Origin: Corella eumyota
Taxonomy: Eukaryota > Chordata > Ascidiacea > Phlebobranchia > Corellidae
NCBI GenBank assembly: GCA_963082875.1
Contig: OY720103.1
Coordinates: 7,688,001-7,752,000 of the forward strand
DNA: 64,000 bases
Direction: 5' to 3'
Shown here: piece by piece, positions 45,901 through 57,079 of the stretch
Layout: every line of letters begins with the position of its first letter
Numbering within the stretch: position 1 is the first letter of the stretch
Translations under genes and position numbers: made by a program
The notes under the pieces: generated by a model
Told to the model about the DNA's origin: nothing
The model's database searches: none
The model's input: the letters and a program-made list of their open reading frames with translations, nothing else

Positions 45901-48900
45901 GGAATAAAGGTAAAATTAACTGTTTGGTGTAATCGATTTAAAAATTTATAAAAATAGATTATTTTTGTGTTTTAGAGTGATGTTATTGTAACATCAACTT
46001 CTCCACAAAGTTTTCACCATGCACAAGGTTCTGCCATTTCAAAAGCTTTGGTAAAAAAGGCTGGCTCAAAACTGGTGGTAAGTAAAGTTTAAGTAAATTC
46101 GCAAAGTTCAATTACTAAAATAATTATTTTTGCATAGGCTAAGTGTCAGCAAATAGCTCAAAGATCAAACTTACAAGCTGGTCAGGTTTATGAAACAAGC
46201 GGTTATGGGTTGCATTGCCAAAAAGTATATCATGTGTTGATAAATAATTACAATGGGCCGGGTTCTATGCATGTTCTGTCCACTGCTATTCAAACTTGCA
46301 TCCAAATGGCTGAAGATGCAAAATATTCGTCAATCTCTTTCCCCTGTCTTGGTGCTGGTGGATTTAATTATCCAATTAATGAGGTTATAAAAACCACAAA
46401 ACAAATTGTGGAGAATTACGAAACCATGCATTTAAAGACTTTAAATATTGTTGTGTTTCCTGCCAATGCACCCTCTGTTCAGGTAATATTTATAAACAAA
46501 CTACAAAACTTATGTAGTTTTAATCAAATTAATTATTTATTTATTTATTGGATCAAAATGAATGTGATTTTTTTAGTTTCAAAACTTTAATTCTAAATCA
46601 GCTCCAGCAGTGAATGTGACAGACAGCTCTGCCAAAATTGGACAAGTTAATATTAATATTCAACAGGGAGATATTACATCTGTTAATGCTGATGTTGTTT
46701 TGAATGCGACTTCTGACAAGTTTGATATTGCACGTATGTAGTTAAAAAGCTTTTCTCAATATTTTTTAAAGATGTAGATTTTGATATTAACAATCTAGGT
46801 ATTAAGATGTCTTAAGTTTTGTTACCTTATAAGCTTACTGGTTTTGTGGCAGTTACTTAAATTTATTGAGTTATTGTTTTAAAAAGCAATTTGCCTAATT
46901 AAAGGAAACAAGATTTTTAATTTCAGCTAAACATAAATAATCTCTTAGCATTTGTTGAATTTTTTAGTGGATGCAAAAAAAATAAACTTGGTATAAGTAT
47001 ATAAAAAAATTAAATTAATTTTTTTTATAAGAGGGTGGGGGTGTATCCAGCGCAATAGCGAAAAAAGCTGGAAATGCTGTGGTTAGCGAATGTCTTAACA
47101 ACCCACAATCCCAGACCATGTACTATCGTGTAACAAGTGGTGGTAATATGAGTTGTAAAAATATAATTCACATGGTCTCTTCTAATGACGTGATTGCCAT
47201 AAATGGTGTTTTAGACAAGGTCTTTGCTGTTGCTGATTCTTTAAATGCCCAGACTTTAGCTATGCCAGCAGTGGGAACTGGTAAATTGTTATAGTTTTTA
47301 AAAAACGGTTTTGTTTGTACGAAATCTCACCTTTAACATCTATTTGTGTAACTACTGTTAGAGCTGCATTTAAAAACTTTATTTATAATCCAAAAAGTAT
47401 AATAAAGATCTCTATATAACCTAATTAATATGATAGCACTATATTTTAAAGAAATTCAATAATAAATTTGTTAATTGACTTTTTTTATTTTAAGGGCAAC
47501 TTGGATTAGACACTTTATTAGTTGCAAAAACTATTGGAAAATCCATTACAAAGTTTGCTAAAAATAAACCATCGAATCTAAGAAACATAAATGTTGTTAT
47601 TTTTCAACCTCAAATGATTCAAACCTTTAAAAATGGAATTATTGGGACAATAAACAAGCAAAACATAAGTATAAAATTGTATCAAAATTATATATTTAAA
47701 CTAGACTTCACTTTAAAAAATAGTTCTTTATGCTATGAAACTTATTTTTTGTCAAATTTATGGTAAAAATATAATAACATACACTTTTTACTAAATTTTC
47801 ACGTATTTTTTGTAAAAAATAAACATTTTAAAATTACTATAATAATAAACTTAGGCAAAAAGACAGCGCAGTACTTTCCTGAGGTTAACAAAAAAGCTTT
47901 TAATCAAGACAAGAAAGCTCGGTTTTTAAAAGTTGGGGAAACCGTAAACGTTGAAGAAACCCAAGTTTATTTGTGCTGTAAAGATAAAGCTTCAATAACA
48001 GAGGCAAGAATGGTTTTGTATAAAATAAAATTTAATTAAAATGATTTTTAAATTGGTTTTTGTTTAAATATTAAATATACCTAAACATTTTGAGTCTATA
48101 AATTAAGTTATAACTGCTCATAATATTTGTAGACATGGTCAAATATTTCCCAACACATTAAAGATATAAGTACGGAGAAAAAAATTGCAGATAAGTTGCT
48201 TGATAAACTGGATTTTGAGGGAGAGATGGAAATTTCAGTTTTGCAAAAAGAATTTGATGTTACAATACAGAGATCGAGAAACTCGTATTTTATATTTTAT
48301 TTCTATATTTAATACCTTAGTGTAACTTGCTATCTACCTAAGCTGTACTATTTGTAGTAAAGTTTATTTCGAAGCCACACGATGGTACAAAATTGGCTAT
48401 AATAAAATATACATTTTTTATTGATTTTTATTATAATTTTATTAGTGGAATACCGGAACTGATAATTTCTGGGTTAATGCAAAATGTTATGGATGTTTTA
48501 ACCAAGATTCATTTGATAATGCATGAACTTAAAGAAGCAACTTCCTTAGCAAATTACGTGACATGGGAGTACACCGATTCTCATGGAAAATTTAATCCGT
48601 ATCATATTAAAACAAATCTGTTGTTAGAAAACCAGTACAAGGTAAATTATAATTTTGTGTGTATTATTATTTGTTATCCCGGCCAAGTCTCAAATCGAAT
48701 TTAACAGTTTGGGACAATATAAATTATGATTGCTTGGTAATTTTCCAGTTGGTTTTACGTTTGCTAATGTTCATATAATTTAAAGGGTAGCTACAGCATA
48801 ACAATAATTGTTGATAAACCCAGAACTCCATGTTGTAAAGTCAATATTTTTACCACCTCAAGTTGTCGCTGGTAAAAATGATTTTTTTTGTAATAAAATA

Positions 48901-50505
48901 CAATAGTGATAAACAAAGTGATGCAAGGTTTCAAGAAACCATAACATTATTGGGGTAACTTTACTGCTAAAAGCGGGACAAAAGAAATAAAGAGAAAAAG
49001 GCATGCTTTTTTTGTTCGTCAACCTTATCACCAAATCTGTCAGGAACAACAAACTTTAGTTTATAGAAAGAACATGTCTAATGTTTAGTATGTTGTTAGA
49101 TAAATTCTAGCGGTGGGGTTGTTCTTTTCATATTTGTACATAATCAAATGAAGAAATATAGTTTTGATTATAGTGCAATGACTGAAACTTGTTTATTATC
49201 TGGATCAACAAACGAAATTCGTAGAACAATCAAGGAAGGAAATAAAGATGGTATAAGATATTGTTATTTTTTTTTCGATTAAGTTTCTTCTATTAACCTT
49301 GATTTAGTCTAGTAACTAGAAAATAAAATGATTATGTTAAATTAGGTTAGTCAATACCAAACAACTGTTTAATTGAAAAAAAAACATACGCAAAAATCGT
49401 TTTATAATTTAATAACCTTACTCTTACTAACAGCCCGAATTTATTAATAGCCTTTTCATTTTATAGCTCGTTAAATGTTTATTAAACTTTGTGTTAATTA
49501 AAAGTTGTTATCAAAAACATAATGATTTTTTTGTTACAAAGATCTGCCTTCGACCTGGGAAAACATCGCTGGTCAACCTTTCAAGCAAGTCGTAGTACAA
49601 CCATCATTCACTGAATACAATAATGTTACACAACAGTTTATTGCAGCTGGCCTCCCTTTTTCTACAATATTTAGTGTAAGTATTTTTTTGTATATAAAAA
49701 AACTATTTTTGTATAGTTTTCGGTATTTTAGTATACCTGTCATAGCATTTAGTTAATAGGAGACAATTTTTTGGTTTTAGCCGCAACCTAATACAATATA
49801 TGTCCATAAGCCTGTCGTTAACGAAAAATGAATTAAATTGATACAATTTAAAATAGTGCTATGATAAACCGTTTTAGTTAAATTATCTTATTATAACTGA
49901 TAAAGCTTGAGCGATTGCAAAACCCGACCCTGTATAAACAATATCGTGCTCAAAAAAAGAAAATCGAATCACGTGGTGGGCAACGACAAGTTTCTCGGGA
50001 ATTGTTTCACGGAACTTGTCATAGTGTGTGTGCTAATGTTAGTCGTGATGGGTTTGACAGAGGTTACGCTGGAAAACATGGTATGCTTGTTGCTTAAAAC
50101 TTAAAAAAGGTTGAATTTAATTTGTTCAAACACAAGATTGTTTTAGAAATTTTAACACTTTTAGTTTAATTCTTTGTTTAATATTTCTGCACTTGGTTTT
50201 AATTTATGATATCCGATTATTATTATTTAGCAACTGCTTATGGAAGAGGCGTGTATTTTGCAACAACTGCCAAATATTCGCATGGTTATACGCAACCCAA
50301 TGCACAAGGTCATCGTTTTATGTTTTTAGCTGACGTAGTTACTGGGGAATATTGTCGGGGCAATTCATCATTTTCCGTAGCACCAACTAACCAAGCAACT
50401 GGTCATGCATTTGATAGTGTTGTTAATAATGTCAACGGTCCATCTATGTATGTGGTGTTTAAAGATGCCAGTGTCTACCCCAAGTACCTAATAAAATACT
50501 GCTAA
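30942..50505 (+). CDS. PARP14-like macro-domain mono-ADP-ribosyltransferase, 43 exons
   Basis: All 43 exons join in phase to 2,143 residues (human PARP14 about 1,800). Exons: 30942-31137, 31283-31444, 31607-31715, 31775-31844, 32002-32092, 32203-32277, 32364-32463, 32543-32618, 32769-32850, 32923-32991, 38081-38189, 38420-38568, 38763-38869, 39146-39281, 39498-39556, 39672-39846, 40101-40229, 40361-40551, 41251-41459, 41598-41729, 41874-42027, 42176-42311, 42601-42806, 42967-43213, 43406-43605, 44358-44553, 44631-44760, 45095-45305, 45447-45599, 45756-45836, 45976-46077, 46138-46482, 46577-46733, 47032-47280, 47495-47668, 47855-48012, 48133-48284, 48446-48641, 48786-48871, 49162-49250, 49542-49675, 49906-50080, 50231-50505. 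The end of exon 36 is uncertain (GTTTTG, or a GC donor nine bases earlier), and exon 23 uses GTGAAA. Domain order is RRM/KH-like, three macro, WWE, ART. The family modifies proteins with ADP-ribose in interferon-type and antiviral signalling; that role in this organism is inferred. Confidence 0.9.
33781..33788 (+). repeat. Left target-site duplication (GTGCAGAC)
   Basis: The 8-bp sequence GTGCAGAC immediately precedes the foldback element and is repeated exactly at 36136-36143 immediately after it. It fits the nTnnnnAn preference of hAT transposases. Confidence 0.8.
33789..36135. mobile_element. Foldback element with ~830-bp inverted arms, hAT-like target duplication
   Basis: The left arm (33789-34620) and right arm (35310-36135) are near-identical inverted repeats around a 689-bp centre. 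The left end reads GGGGACCAGAAGCTTCGGCC; the right end, inverted, reads GGTTGCCAGAAGCTTCGGCC. Each arm is itself built of three related ~240-270-bp direct units, each with ATTCAAAATAAAATTTGAC or a variant (left arm at about 33909, 34149 and 34420) and ending in a CGGATTAAAGAC-type block. GAAGCTTCGGCCGTAA-type motifs are repeated at both termini. The 8-bp flanking duplication supports a cut-and-paste, probably hAT-type, origin. No transposase is encoded, so it is non-autonomous. The ends do not start with the usual CAGGG of hAT elements. Confidence 0.85.
36136..36143 (+). repeat. Right target-site duplication (GTGCAGAC)
   Basis: Exact copy of the 8 bp at 33781-33788, directly after the right inverted arm of the foldback element. 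Confidence 0.8.
36258..38024 (-). pseudogene. piggyBac (PGBD4-type) transposase, frameshifted
   Basis: Minus-strand coding of about 590 codons, the usual length of a piggyBac transposase. The N-terminus is acidic and serine-rich (MATFSAQDMSDMLAASDAG). The core has SWKSVTTDDIKIFIALVQYM and FLGILSMLHFNNNE. The three catalytic Asp regions are LSCDKAMP, VLYTDRYYTSPKLFN and YMAGVDKSDQTM. The C-terminal cysteine-rich finger reads CIVCAEQK...CLKSFCVPC. Frame changes occur between about 37607 and 37815, near the A-run at about 37552-37561, and between 37103 and 37181. The first catalytic Asp is followed by Lys instead of the usual Glu. No TTAA-flanked terminal repeats were found; the start codon lies only 56 bp from PARP14-like exon 11. 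The gene is antisense to its host. Confidence 0.88.
43795..44315. mobile_element. hAT-like MITE in intron 25 of the PARP14-like gene
   Basis: The termini are inverted: CAGGGTACGAATTAAC at 43795 and, inverted at the right end, CAGGGAACGAAATAAC (ending 44315). The start CAGGG is characteristic of hAT elements. An AACGATTCGCT motif recurs near both ends (about 43820, 44250 and 44272). The flanks share TTGTG, though a full 8-bp duplication is not clear. The 521-bp element has no coding frame. Confidence 0.65.
44358..48012 (+). other. PARP14-like gene, exons 26-36: three macro domains
   Basis: Macro 1 (exons 26-29, residues ~1124-1353) has LQVVKGDITQHNCDAIVNAS and SIAFPAISCGVFGGQP, the usual GDI...DAIVNA and AFPAIS.G.FG motifs, so ADP-ribose binding is likely. 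Macro 2 (exons 30-32, ~1354-1529) keeps IIIGDITTETSDVIV and SISFPCLGAGGFNYP but has VTSTS in place of VNA.N. Macro 3 (exons 33-36, ~1530-1775) has INIQQGDITSVNADVVLNAT, AQGGGVSSAIAKKAG and TLAMPAVGTG. The order and the unequal decay parallel the three macro domains of vertebrate PARP14, in which domains differ in hydrolase and reader activity. Confidence 0.88.
48133..48871 (+). other. PARP14-like gene, exons 37-39: WWE domain
   Basis: Residues ~1776-1920. A helical segment (DKLLDKLDFEGEMEISVLQK) leads into a WWE-type module: TWEYTDSHGKFNPYHIKTN, then LLLENQYK, then GSYSITIIVDK. The W.Y.D..G....Y....N..LE..Y pattern is that of the WWE fold, which recognises iso-ADP-ribose or ADP-ribose and sits just before the catalytic domain in PARP11-15 proteins. 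Confidence 0.75.
49162..50505 (+). other. PARP14-like gene, exons 40-43: ART catalytic domain
   Basis: Residues ~1920-2143. LPSTWENIAGQ opens the domain. Then LERLQNPTLYKQY is followed by ELFHGTCHSVCANV with the NAD-binding His (about residue 2029), DGFDRGYAG, and YGRGVYFATTAKYSHGY with the conserved Tyr. The strand that carries the catalytic Glu in polymerising PARPs reads PSMYVVFKDASVYPKYLIKY, so Met stands at the Glu position. An H-Y-hydrophobic triad is the signature of mono-ADP-ribosyltransferases such as PARP10 and PARP14, so mono-ADP-ribosylation is predicted. Confidence 0.88.
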
Positions 50506-53500
50506 GCTTTCTATAAAACAAAAACCCTTTCTTGTTTTTTTTTTGATTGTGTGAACAATATTTAATCTTTATGTAGGTTGTTTGTATATAAATATTTGAT
50601 TTTCCTAATTTTATAAATTTTTTTTCAATCGTTGAACTAATGTTGTTTTTATTTTGTACGAATAGTGATTTTAGATTTACGGCTCTTTAGTTGATATTAT
50701 TATAGCTTATAGCACATAACTTTAAGGTATGGTAGCCTAATTGTAAAATTTATATTTCAATAGTCATGTTCTTTTTTTCAAATTCTTTCTTTTGTTTGTT
50801 GACATAAAAATATATTTTTTTTAGTGTACAGTCACTAATTTCTGGAATAATAATTAACGTTAAAATGCTTAACATTGTTTTAAAGATTTTAATTTAGGAA
50901 TAAACTTTGGCTTGTAAGTTCTTGAAAATATATAGCCTATGTTAAATTAATGTTGCTGTTAAATCATTACCAGTAGTTTTGTAATCAACCTAATGCAGTT
51001 GTTTTTTTATTGTATGACATAAATTGCCCTAAACCTAATCATGATCGGTAAAGTTTCTTTGTCAATGCCCGTTAATAACATTTGTTTTATTTTTTTTCAT
51101 TTTTGGCTAAGCACAAGTGCAGTTATGGTATGTGTATTTATCATGTTTTATTTTGATTTTAATTTTGTCATTTTATTTAGATTAGGGTTTTGAAATGGTG
51201 AGCCAATTGTTTTGTAGTTGTTAATTGTAATGTTTTAAATATTGCAATTTTAGAAAAAAACTTTCATACATGTAAACAAAGAATTTGGTATGTTTATAAC
51301 ACTCATGATGTAAAGTATATTTTGATTAATAAATATAAAATAATAGTTGCTTTGCATCAACTTTTGTTACATGAATAATTAAGTACTTTAAAAAACCATT
51401 GAAAGAGGATTATTTATTTAATTAATTACTTATTTACGCTTTTGTTATTTAAACTTTATGTTTGATATATGTGTATTGTATGCTTCATTGTATATAAGCA
51501 AGCCTAATAGAAATAAAAATAATAGTTTAAAGGAATGTTTTTTACCGTTTTAAGTGGTAATAGCAGAAATAGTTTTTATTTTTGCGATAACCGTCGTAAC
51601 TTGCAAGAAAAGTTTCGTTATTACATTGTAATCTTTTAACTTTACCTTTTGCAGAAGATTAACTAGTCTTTGGTTGCCTTACGCAATGGTCTGATATTTA
51701 AACACGCTCGCATACAGGTTTGATTGCACCCCGACACAAAAAGTTACTTGTATAACGAAAAATAAATTACATATTATAATACGTTTCCAACCGTTTAAAC
51801 ATTTAGATATAGTACAGAAATACAACATGGGGGTAAAAAAATAGTGAATTACATAAAATATTTGACAGCGATTTGTTACACAAGAGCCGGTTGTTCAATA
51901 TATTCTTCCTAAATAATAAAACACTTTAAAATTTATAAATTTTGTAACAAATATAAACTGTTAATACAAAACTTTATATTTTTTAGCAAGTTTTTTTTAG
52001 GCAATATGTTACAGGCACATTTCCTCACTTTTTTAATCTTATCAGTTTTGGCACCTTGGCTTGTTTGTACGTGTGTGTAATTCTTTAGTGTTTAGTTTAA
52101 GCGTGTTTTATTATATTAACTGTGAATATTCCATGTTGATAACTGTACTCTGTAAGTTAAAACCTATTATCATTTAGCCTAATAACCAATAATATTATGC
52201 TACACTAAATACTATTCAACGATAAACTTTAAAAACTTGACCAAAAATACGTCTATTTATCTTTAAAATTCATCCAGAAAAACTGAGCATTCGATTATAA
52301 CTTAAATTTGCTTTCAAAGGCTACTAGGTCTTGCGACCTCTGCACGTTTTTAGTGACTATAGTATGTTCGTGCACGCGAACCCAGCACTTTTTAAACTGT
52401 CATCCAAAATTTATAAGGTTAGATCTTCTAAACAAATTATTAAAATGTTAATTAAACAACACACACTTATAATTTAAGTTTTTTTACTTTTTAATAATCT
52501 TGTGTAAAACTATTAAAGTCTTAAACAACTAACACGAGTAAACGAAGCGCATTATGTGGCATCATCCGAGCGTGTTAACGGAACTTCTTGAGGAGATGCA
52601 CTAATTATGACGTCACATTACTCGCGCCAGGCTTAATAGAAAAAAAACACGTATGTTGTCTGGCTCTAGACAAAACAACGAGAAAATTCTCTCCTACCAA
52701 AGGTAATCCCGAAATCCATAGAAAAGAATTTAAGATGACCGTAGTGTAATTATGCTTTGTGTCGGATTTTTTTGTGTTCTTTCTACTTGTAAAAGTTTAA
52801 CTATTTAACATAAAATGCAATAACTAATATACATCCGTTATGAATTACTTCATTCTACAGTAGTACAGTTTAATTTAACAGTTATAAGTTTTTAACAGTT
52901 ATAAGTCTTAATTAGGCAGTACGCTTGTTGCTAATTATTGGTCGTAAAACAAGACCCATATAATTCTTTTAAGTTTGCGACTTCACTGAACACGGACGGT
53001 TGTTTTACCTCTGACTACAACATATAAGGTTTTAAATATATATACCTTTACCCCAACCGTATCTAAGTTTGTTGTTAATTAGCAGACAAGCCTCTAACAA
53101 AGAAAAGTCAACGTTCCGTTCACCATACCAAAGAATTCTGACGAAGCGTTCACCGTCCATAGGTGAGAATTTTCTCGAACCGTAATCCAGGGAAGAAATT
53201 ATAACTTCACTCTGAAATGTCGAACAATAGTAACTGTTGCGTCACAATGGTAACTGTTTTGTGATAATGCCGATTATTTCGTTACAAAATTTTTTAGGCG
53301 CCAAACTGTTATAAAAAAAAAACGCCAAGCTTTTCAGCGCGAAAACCGGCATCTATTTTACCAAGTCTAAAAAAAAAGTCAGACATTAGTCGCAGAAATA
53401 TTGTTAGCGTTTTAAACTATAGCATAAGTCAGCATGAGATGTGTAACAAAATGTGATTTTTTTAGGTTTATTTCTACATTTTGGACATTAAACTTGTTTA

Positions 53501-53561
53501 AAGCTATTTTAAACCCCAAATATCTAAAATCAAGACTTTATCTTAATTAGTTTGTATTCAG
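50506..53561. other. PARP14-like 3' UTR and intergenic region
   Basis: AT-rich with several AATAAA-like motifs (for example near 51340 and 51516) that could end the PARP14-like transcript. From about 52.5 kb the base composition becomes more mixed. A CRE-like TGACGTCA lies at 52608-52615. GT donor-like sites near 52712 and 53164 have no supported coding exon. Confidence 0.4.
52608..52615. promoter_or_regulatory. CRE-like palindrome TGACGTCA
   Basis: Full CREB/ATF consensus palindrome. The surrounding 17 bases (TAATTATGACGTCACAT) are identical to those around 60579, so the site may sit in a shared repeat and not in a promoter. No gene start is recognised nearby. Confidence 0.3.
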
Positions 53562-53735
53562 CAAATCAAAAAGTCCTTTTCAGGGCTACTTTGACTTTGT
53601 CTTGATTGTTTGTATCCAGCAAATCAAAAAGTCCTTTTCAGGGCTACTTTGACTTTGTCTTGATTGTTTGTATCCAGCAAATCAAAAAGTCCTTTTTAGG
53701 GCTATCTTGAGTTATTTTTAGTATATTTTAATTTC
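53523..53735 (+). repeat. 58-bp tandem repeat, about 3.5 copies
   Basis: The unit (CAAATCAAAAAGTCCTTTTC, AGGGCTACTTTGACTTTGTC, TTGATTGTTTGTATCCAG) starts at 53562, 53620 and 53678, exactly 58 bp apart. A diverged partial copy comes before and the last copy decays. It sits just upstream of the BEL/Pao fossil and may be part of it. Confidence 0.85.
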
Positions 53736-53789
53736 TTTTTAAAGGCAGGTAATTTGTTAGAAACATTTTGTCTTGGTTTTTTATATTGT

Positions 53790-56090
53790 AGTTAATTAAT
53801 AAGTCCTATACAGGGCGTCGATGTTACTCTGCCATGATGAACAGGGATTTCGAGATGCAAAGACTATGCCTTTGTCTTTGAAAAAGTGTTCTCCAATAAT
53901 CCAAGATGGGGTTATTCGAGTAGGGGGTAGACTGGATTCGGCTCAAATTCCTTATGAACAAAGGCACTCTGCAATTCTTCCTAGAGACTCAAATTTGACA
54001 AGACTTATTGTCATGAAATATCATTGTGAGACCGGCCACGCTGGATTGAATTACACTGGCTGTGCTTTACGTCAAAGATACTGGATTGAAAATGGCAGTT
54101 CTGCCATTCGCTACGTCTTAGATAACTGCCTTCATTGTCGTAGGAGGTTTGGGAGGCCCGGGCAGCACTACATGGCGGATTTGCCGCCTGCGGGAGTCCA
54201 AGTGAGTGAACCACCTTCAATCGGGGGTTGATTGTTTTGGTCCCATTGCGGTTCAAAGGGGACGCAGTTCAATTAAACGATGGGGAGTCATATTTATGTG
54301 TATGACGTCACGTACAATACATTTGGAAGTCGCCTATGATCTGACAACGGATTCCTTTATTATGTGTTTTCGTCGTTTTATGCTAAGAAGGGGTTCTGTA
54401 TCGCATATGTATTCCGACAATGGTACGAATTTTGTTGGAGCTGCTGAAAGAGTGTTACGAGAAGCTGTTGCATCTTGGAACAAGATGTCTGGTGGCAAAG
54501 AGTATGAACAAAGTCATTTGATTTGGCACTTTAACCCACCTAGAGCCAGCCACTTTGGTGGAGCTAGGGAGAGGCTTATTCGGTCTGTACGACGCGTTTT
54601 GACATCCACACAAATAGGAAAATTACATACTGATGAGATGTTGTCATCTTTGTTTGTGGAAGTGGAAGCAATTATCAATTCAAGGCCACTTACTCCAGTT
54701 TGGTTTGTGCCGGGAAGTCAAAAACTGATAACTCCCAATGATCTGCTGATGGTAAATCCAGACAGGAATTTGCCAATAGTTTGTTCCTCCGAGAAGGATT
54801 CCTATGCAGTGCAACGGTGGAAGCAAATACAATTTTTAGCTGATAATTTCTGGAAAAGATTTGTTAGTGAATACTTACCTACAATAAATCATCGAAGCAA
54901 GTGGCTTTTTGGACGAAGAAATTTCCAATACAATGATATTGTTCTGGTAATCGACAACACGATGTCGCGTTCGCAGTGGCCACTAGGTAGAGTGGTAGAA
55001 GTCTATCCTGACAAACATGGTGTTGTACGAGCAGTTCAGTAACGAACGCAAAATTCCTACATAAAAAGGCCTATTGCAAAGCTGTGCCTTCTGGCCGAGT
55101 CCAAGAAGGGTGTTTCCCGTGATCGAAGAACAGCGGAAGATGATGATAGCAGTGAGGGTGACTGACCTGATGAAGATCCTAGAGTTCGAGATTCTGGTAA
55201 ACGAGGATCCAGAGGAGGTCCAGGAAGAGAACAGTCTCAGTAAAGGGGCTGCTGAGTCGCCTTAAAGCGGCGCTAAATGACTTTTGTGTTAAAACGCATA
55301 TGTGTTTTTGTAAATATGTACTTCTTTCTTTTGTTTATATTTGGGGGGAGTGTTAAATATGCGTTTTATATTTGTTACATTTGGCAACCCCGAGGTTTTA
55401 CAATCAGCCGTGCGTTTCACTTGATTGAAAGGTTTTTTAATACTTACCGTAATTTCATGGCTATTTTTTATATCGTTATGAATCTAAACTGGCTATTTAA
55501 AAGTGATTTAAAGTGTTATATGTAATTACTACCTTTCCTACTGTGAAAATATTTGGAGTAGTGGACTGATACGTACGTTTTTTGATCCATAATTCGGGCT
55601 TGTAAATTTTTGGGTAATTACGTTTTGCATTATTGTTAAGTTATTCTGTGTTCATGTTCTGACTAATTCTAGGGATTATTATGTTCTGTACTTTATATTA
55701 AATGTCTGTTTTACCTTTATCAAGAACTCATTGGGTAGTTTTATCGTCTGTGCCTTATATTTTCATGAGCCAATATCTGCAATTTATTAGATTACTTGAA
55801 TTAACCACGATTAAACAAGTTGACCTTTGTATCCATTGTATAAGTGGCTTGCTAAACGTGTCGGTAAGATGTGTTTTGGCTTATTTTTTTTTCTGTATTA
55901 TGTTTTTATTATGTGGTAACAATTAGTTATATTGTGATCGCTTATTTTTCTATAGCATTATTGACTATAACCGATTTATTTTTTGTAGAAACTGTGAATG
56001 AATGAATGTGTGTTTGTGTGTGAATGGAATAAAATTGTTCATTCATGTGTGCGACTAAAAGCGGGTTCAACTTTAATAAAGCAAGAATAG
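53790..56090 (+). mobile_element. Fossil BEL/Pao LTR retrotransposon, 3' part, broken
   Basis: The visible part is the end of pol: an integrase HHCC zinc-binding region from about 53821 (GHAGLNYTGCALRQRYWI, NCLHCRRRFGRP), the integrase core from about 54230 (HLEVAYDLTTDSFI, YSDNGTNFVGAA, INSRPLTP) and the BEL-type C-terminal region (WKRFVSEYLPTINHRSKW, SQWPLGRVVEVYPD). A purine tract (TTGGGGGGAG) then leads to a 3' LTR starting TGTTAAAT at 55351, with AATAAA near 56029; its right edge, about 56090, is uncertain. Gag, protease, RT and the 5' LTR are missing. It is broken, with at least one break in the part that remains. Protein motifs are well kept, so it is moderately old. Confidence 0.8.
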
Positions 56091-57079
56091 TTCAATCAGT
56101 ACAAATAGTCTTATGCTAAATACCCTCAGTGCATGGTCACTTAGCTAGAAGAGAGGGCATTAAACACGAAGTCTGATGTGCTGGTTTTTTCAAGGCCGGA
56201 GCAAACTAAGTAGCTTGAAAATCAATTTTTTGTACCTAATTTACTTAAAAGTGCCTCTTTTTTGGCCCAAGTGTTGATTAAAAACAGTTTTCTTAAAGTG
56301 CAGGCCACATTTAACTTTGCGGTTGTGATTTAAGTGCTTAAAACTGTTTTTCGCAACACACGGAATATAATAATATCACGTTGCTATGGACGCGGATATA
56401 GCTTTTAAAAAACACAATGACCGTTGCAAAATTTTTCGCAATGCTAAGTTTAGCGTTATATTTTCGATAAAATACGTCATCAAAAAAATTTTTCTTCTTT
56501 TTCTTAAATAAACTAATAATTAAAAATTGTTATTTTGCATGTCGCATGCGCTTTCAAGTCTAGATTTGCGCAAAGTATATATATAAACACAAGGGATTTA
56601 ACCGATTCAATCGGATTGTTACGTCATTTTTTCTGATTCATGGAGGCCAAAATGGGTCTTAGAAATGCATGCATGTCTGTCAGCCTGTTTAAATAAGTAA
56701 AAAACAAAAGAAATTGTCTGCTTTGATTCTGTTAAAAACAAATGTAAAACAGCATATATTGCGTGTGTAGGAAAAGCACTTAGCATCACAATCAATCACG
56801 CTGCAAAGGCTTTCCTAGCCTCAAAACAGCTGTGGTGCTGGTTCACAAAGAACGAGAAGAAATGGCAAAAATCACCTGCATTGACAGCCGTGATGTAATT
56901 TGCGTCGCGAAACTGGTTAAACTGGCCCTATAACCAAATGTTTAACTTTTATCATGTCGGAAAAATCACCTGTCTGTAGAGAATTGGGTCAGGAGGGTAA
57001 CAGAAAGGTCCACCAATGTATTAGAATACTTAAAGAGTTGGTTCAGTCGTAGAGTATCTTTTTTAATTCTTTTTTTTAA
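56091..57079. other. Intergenic, no gene supported
   Basis: A frame open from about 56706 to 56895 (KALSITINHAAKAFLASKQL, WCWFTKNEKKWQKSP) has no start codon or splice support and may be an old element fragment. No other feature is seen. Confidence 0.35.

Noticed and set aside
56706-56895. Open frame with WCWFTKNEKKWQKSP
   Set aside because: No ATG, no splice sites and no recognised family; kept only as a note in the spacer entry.
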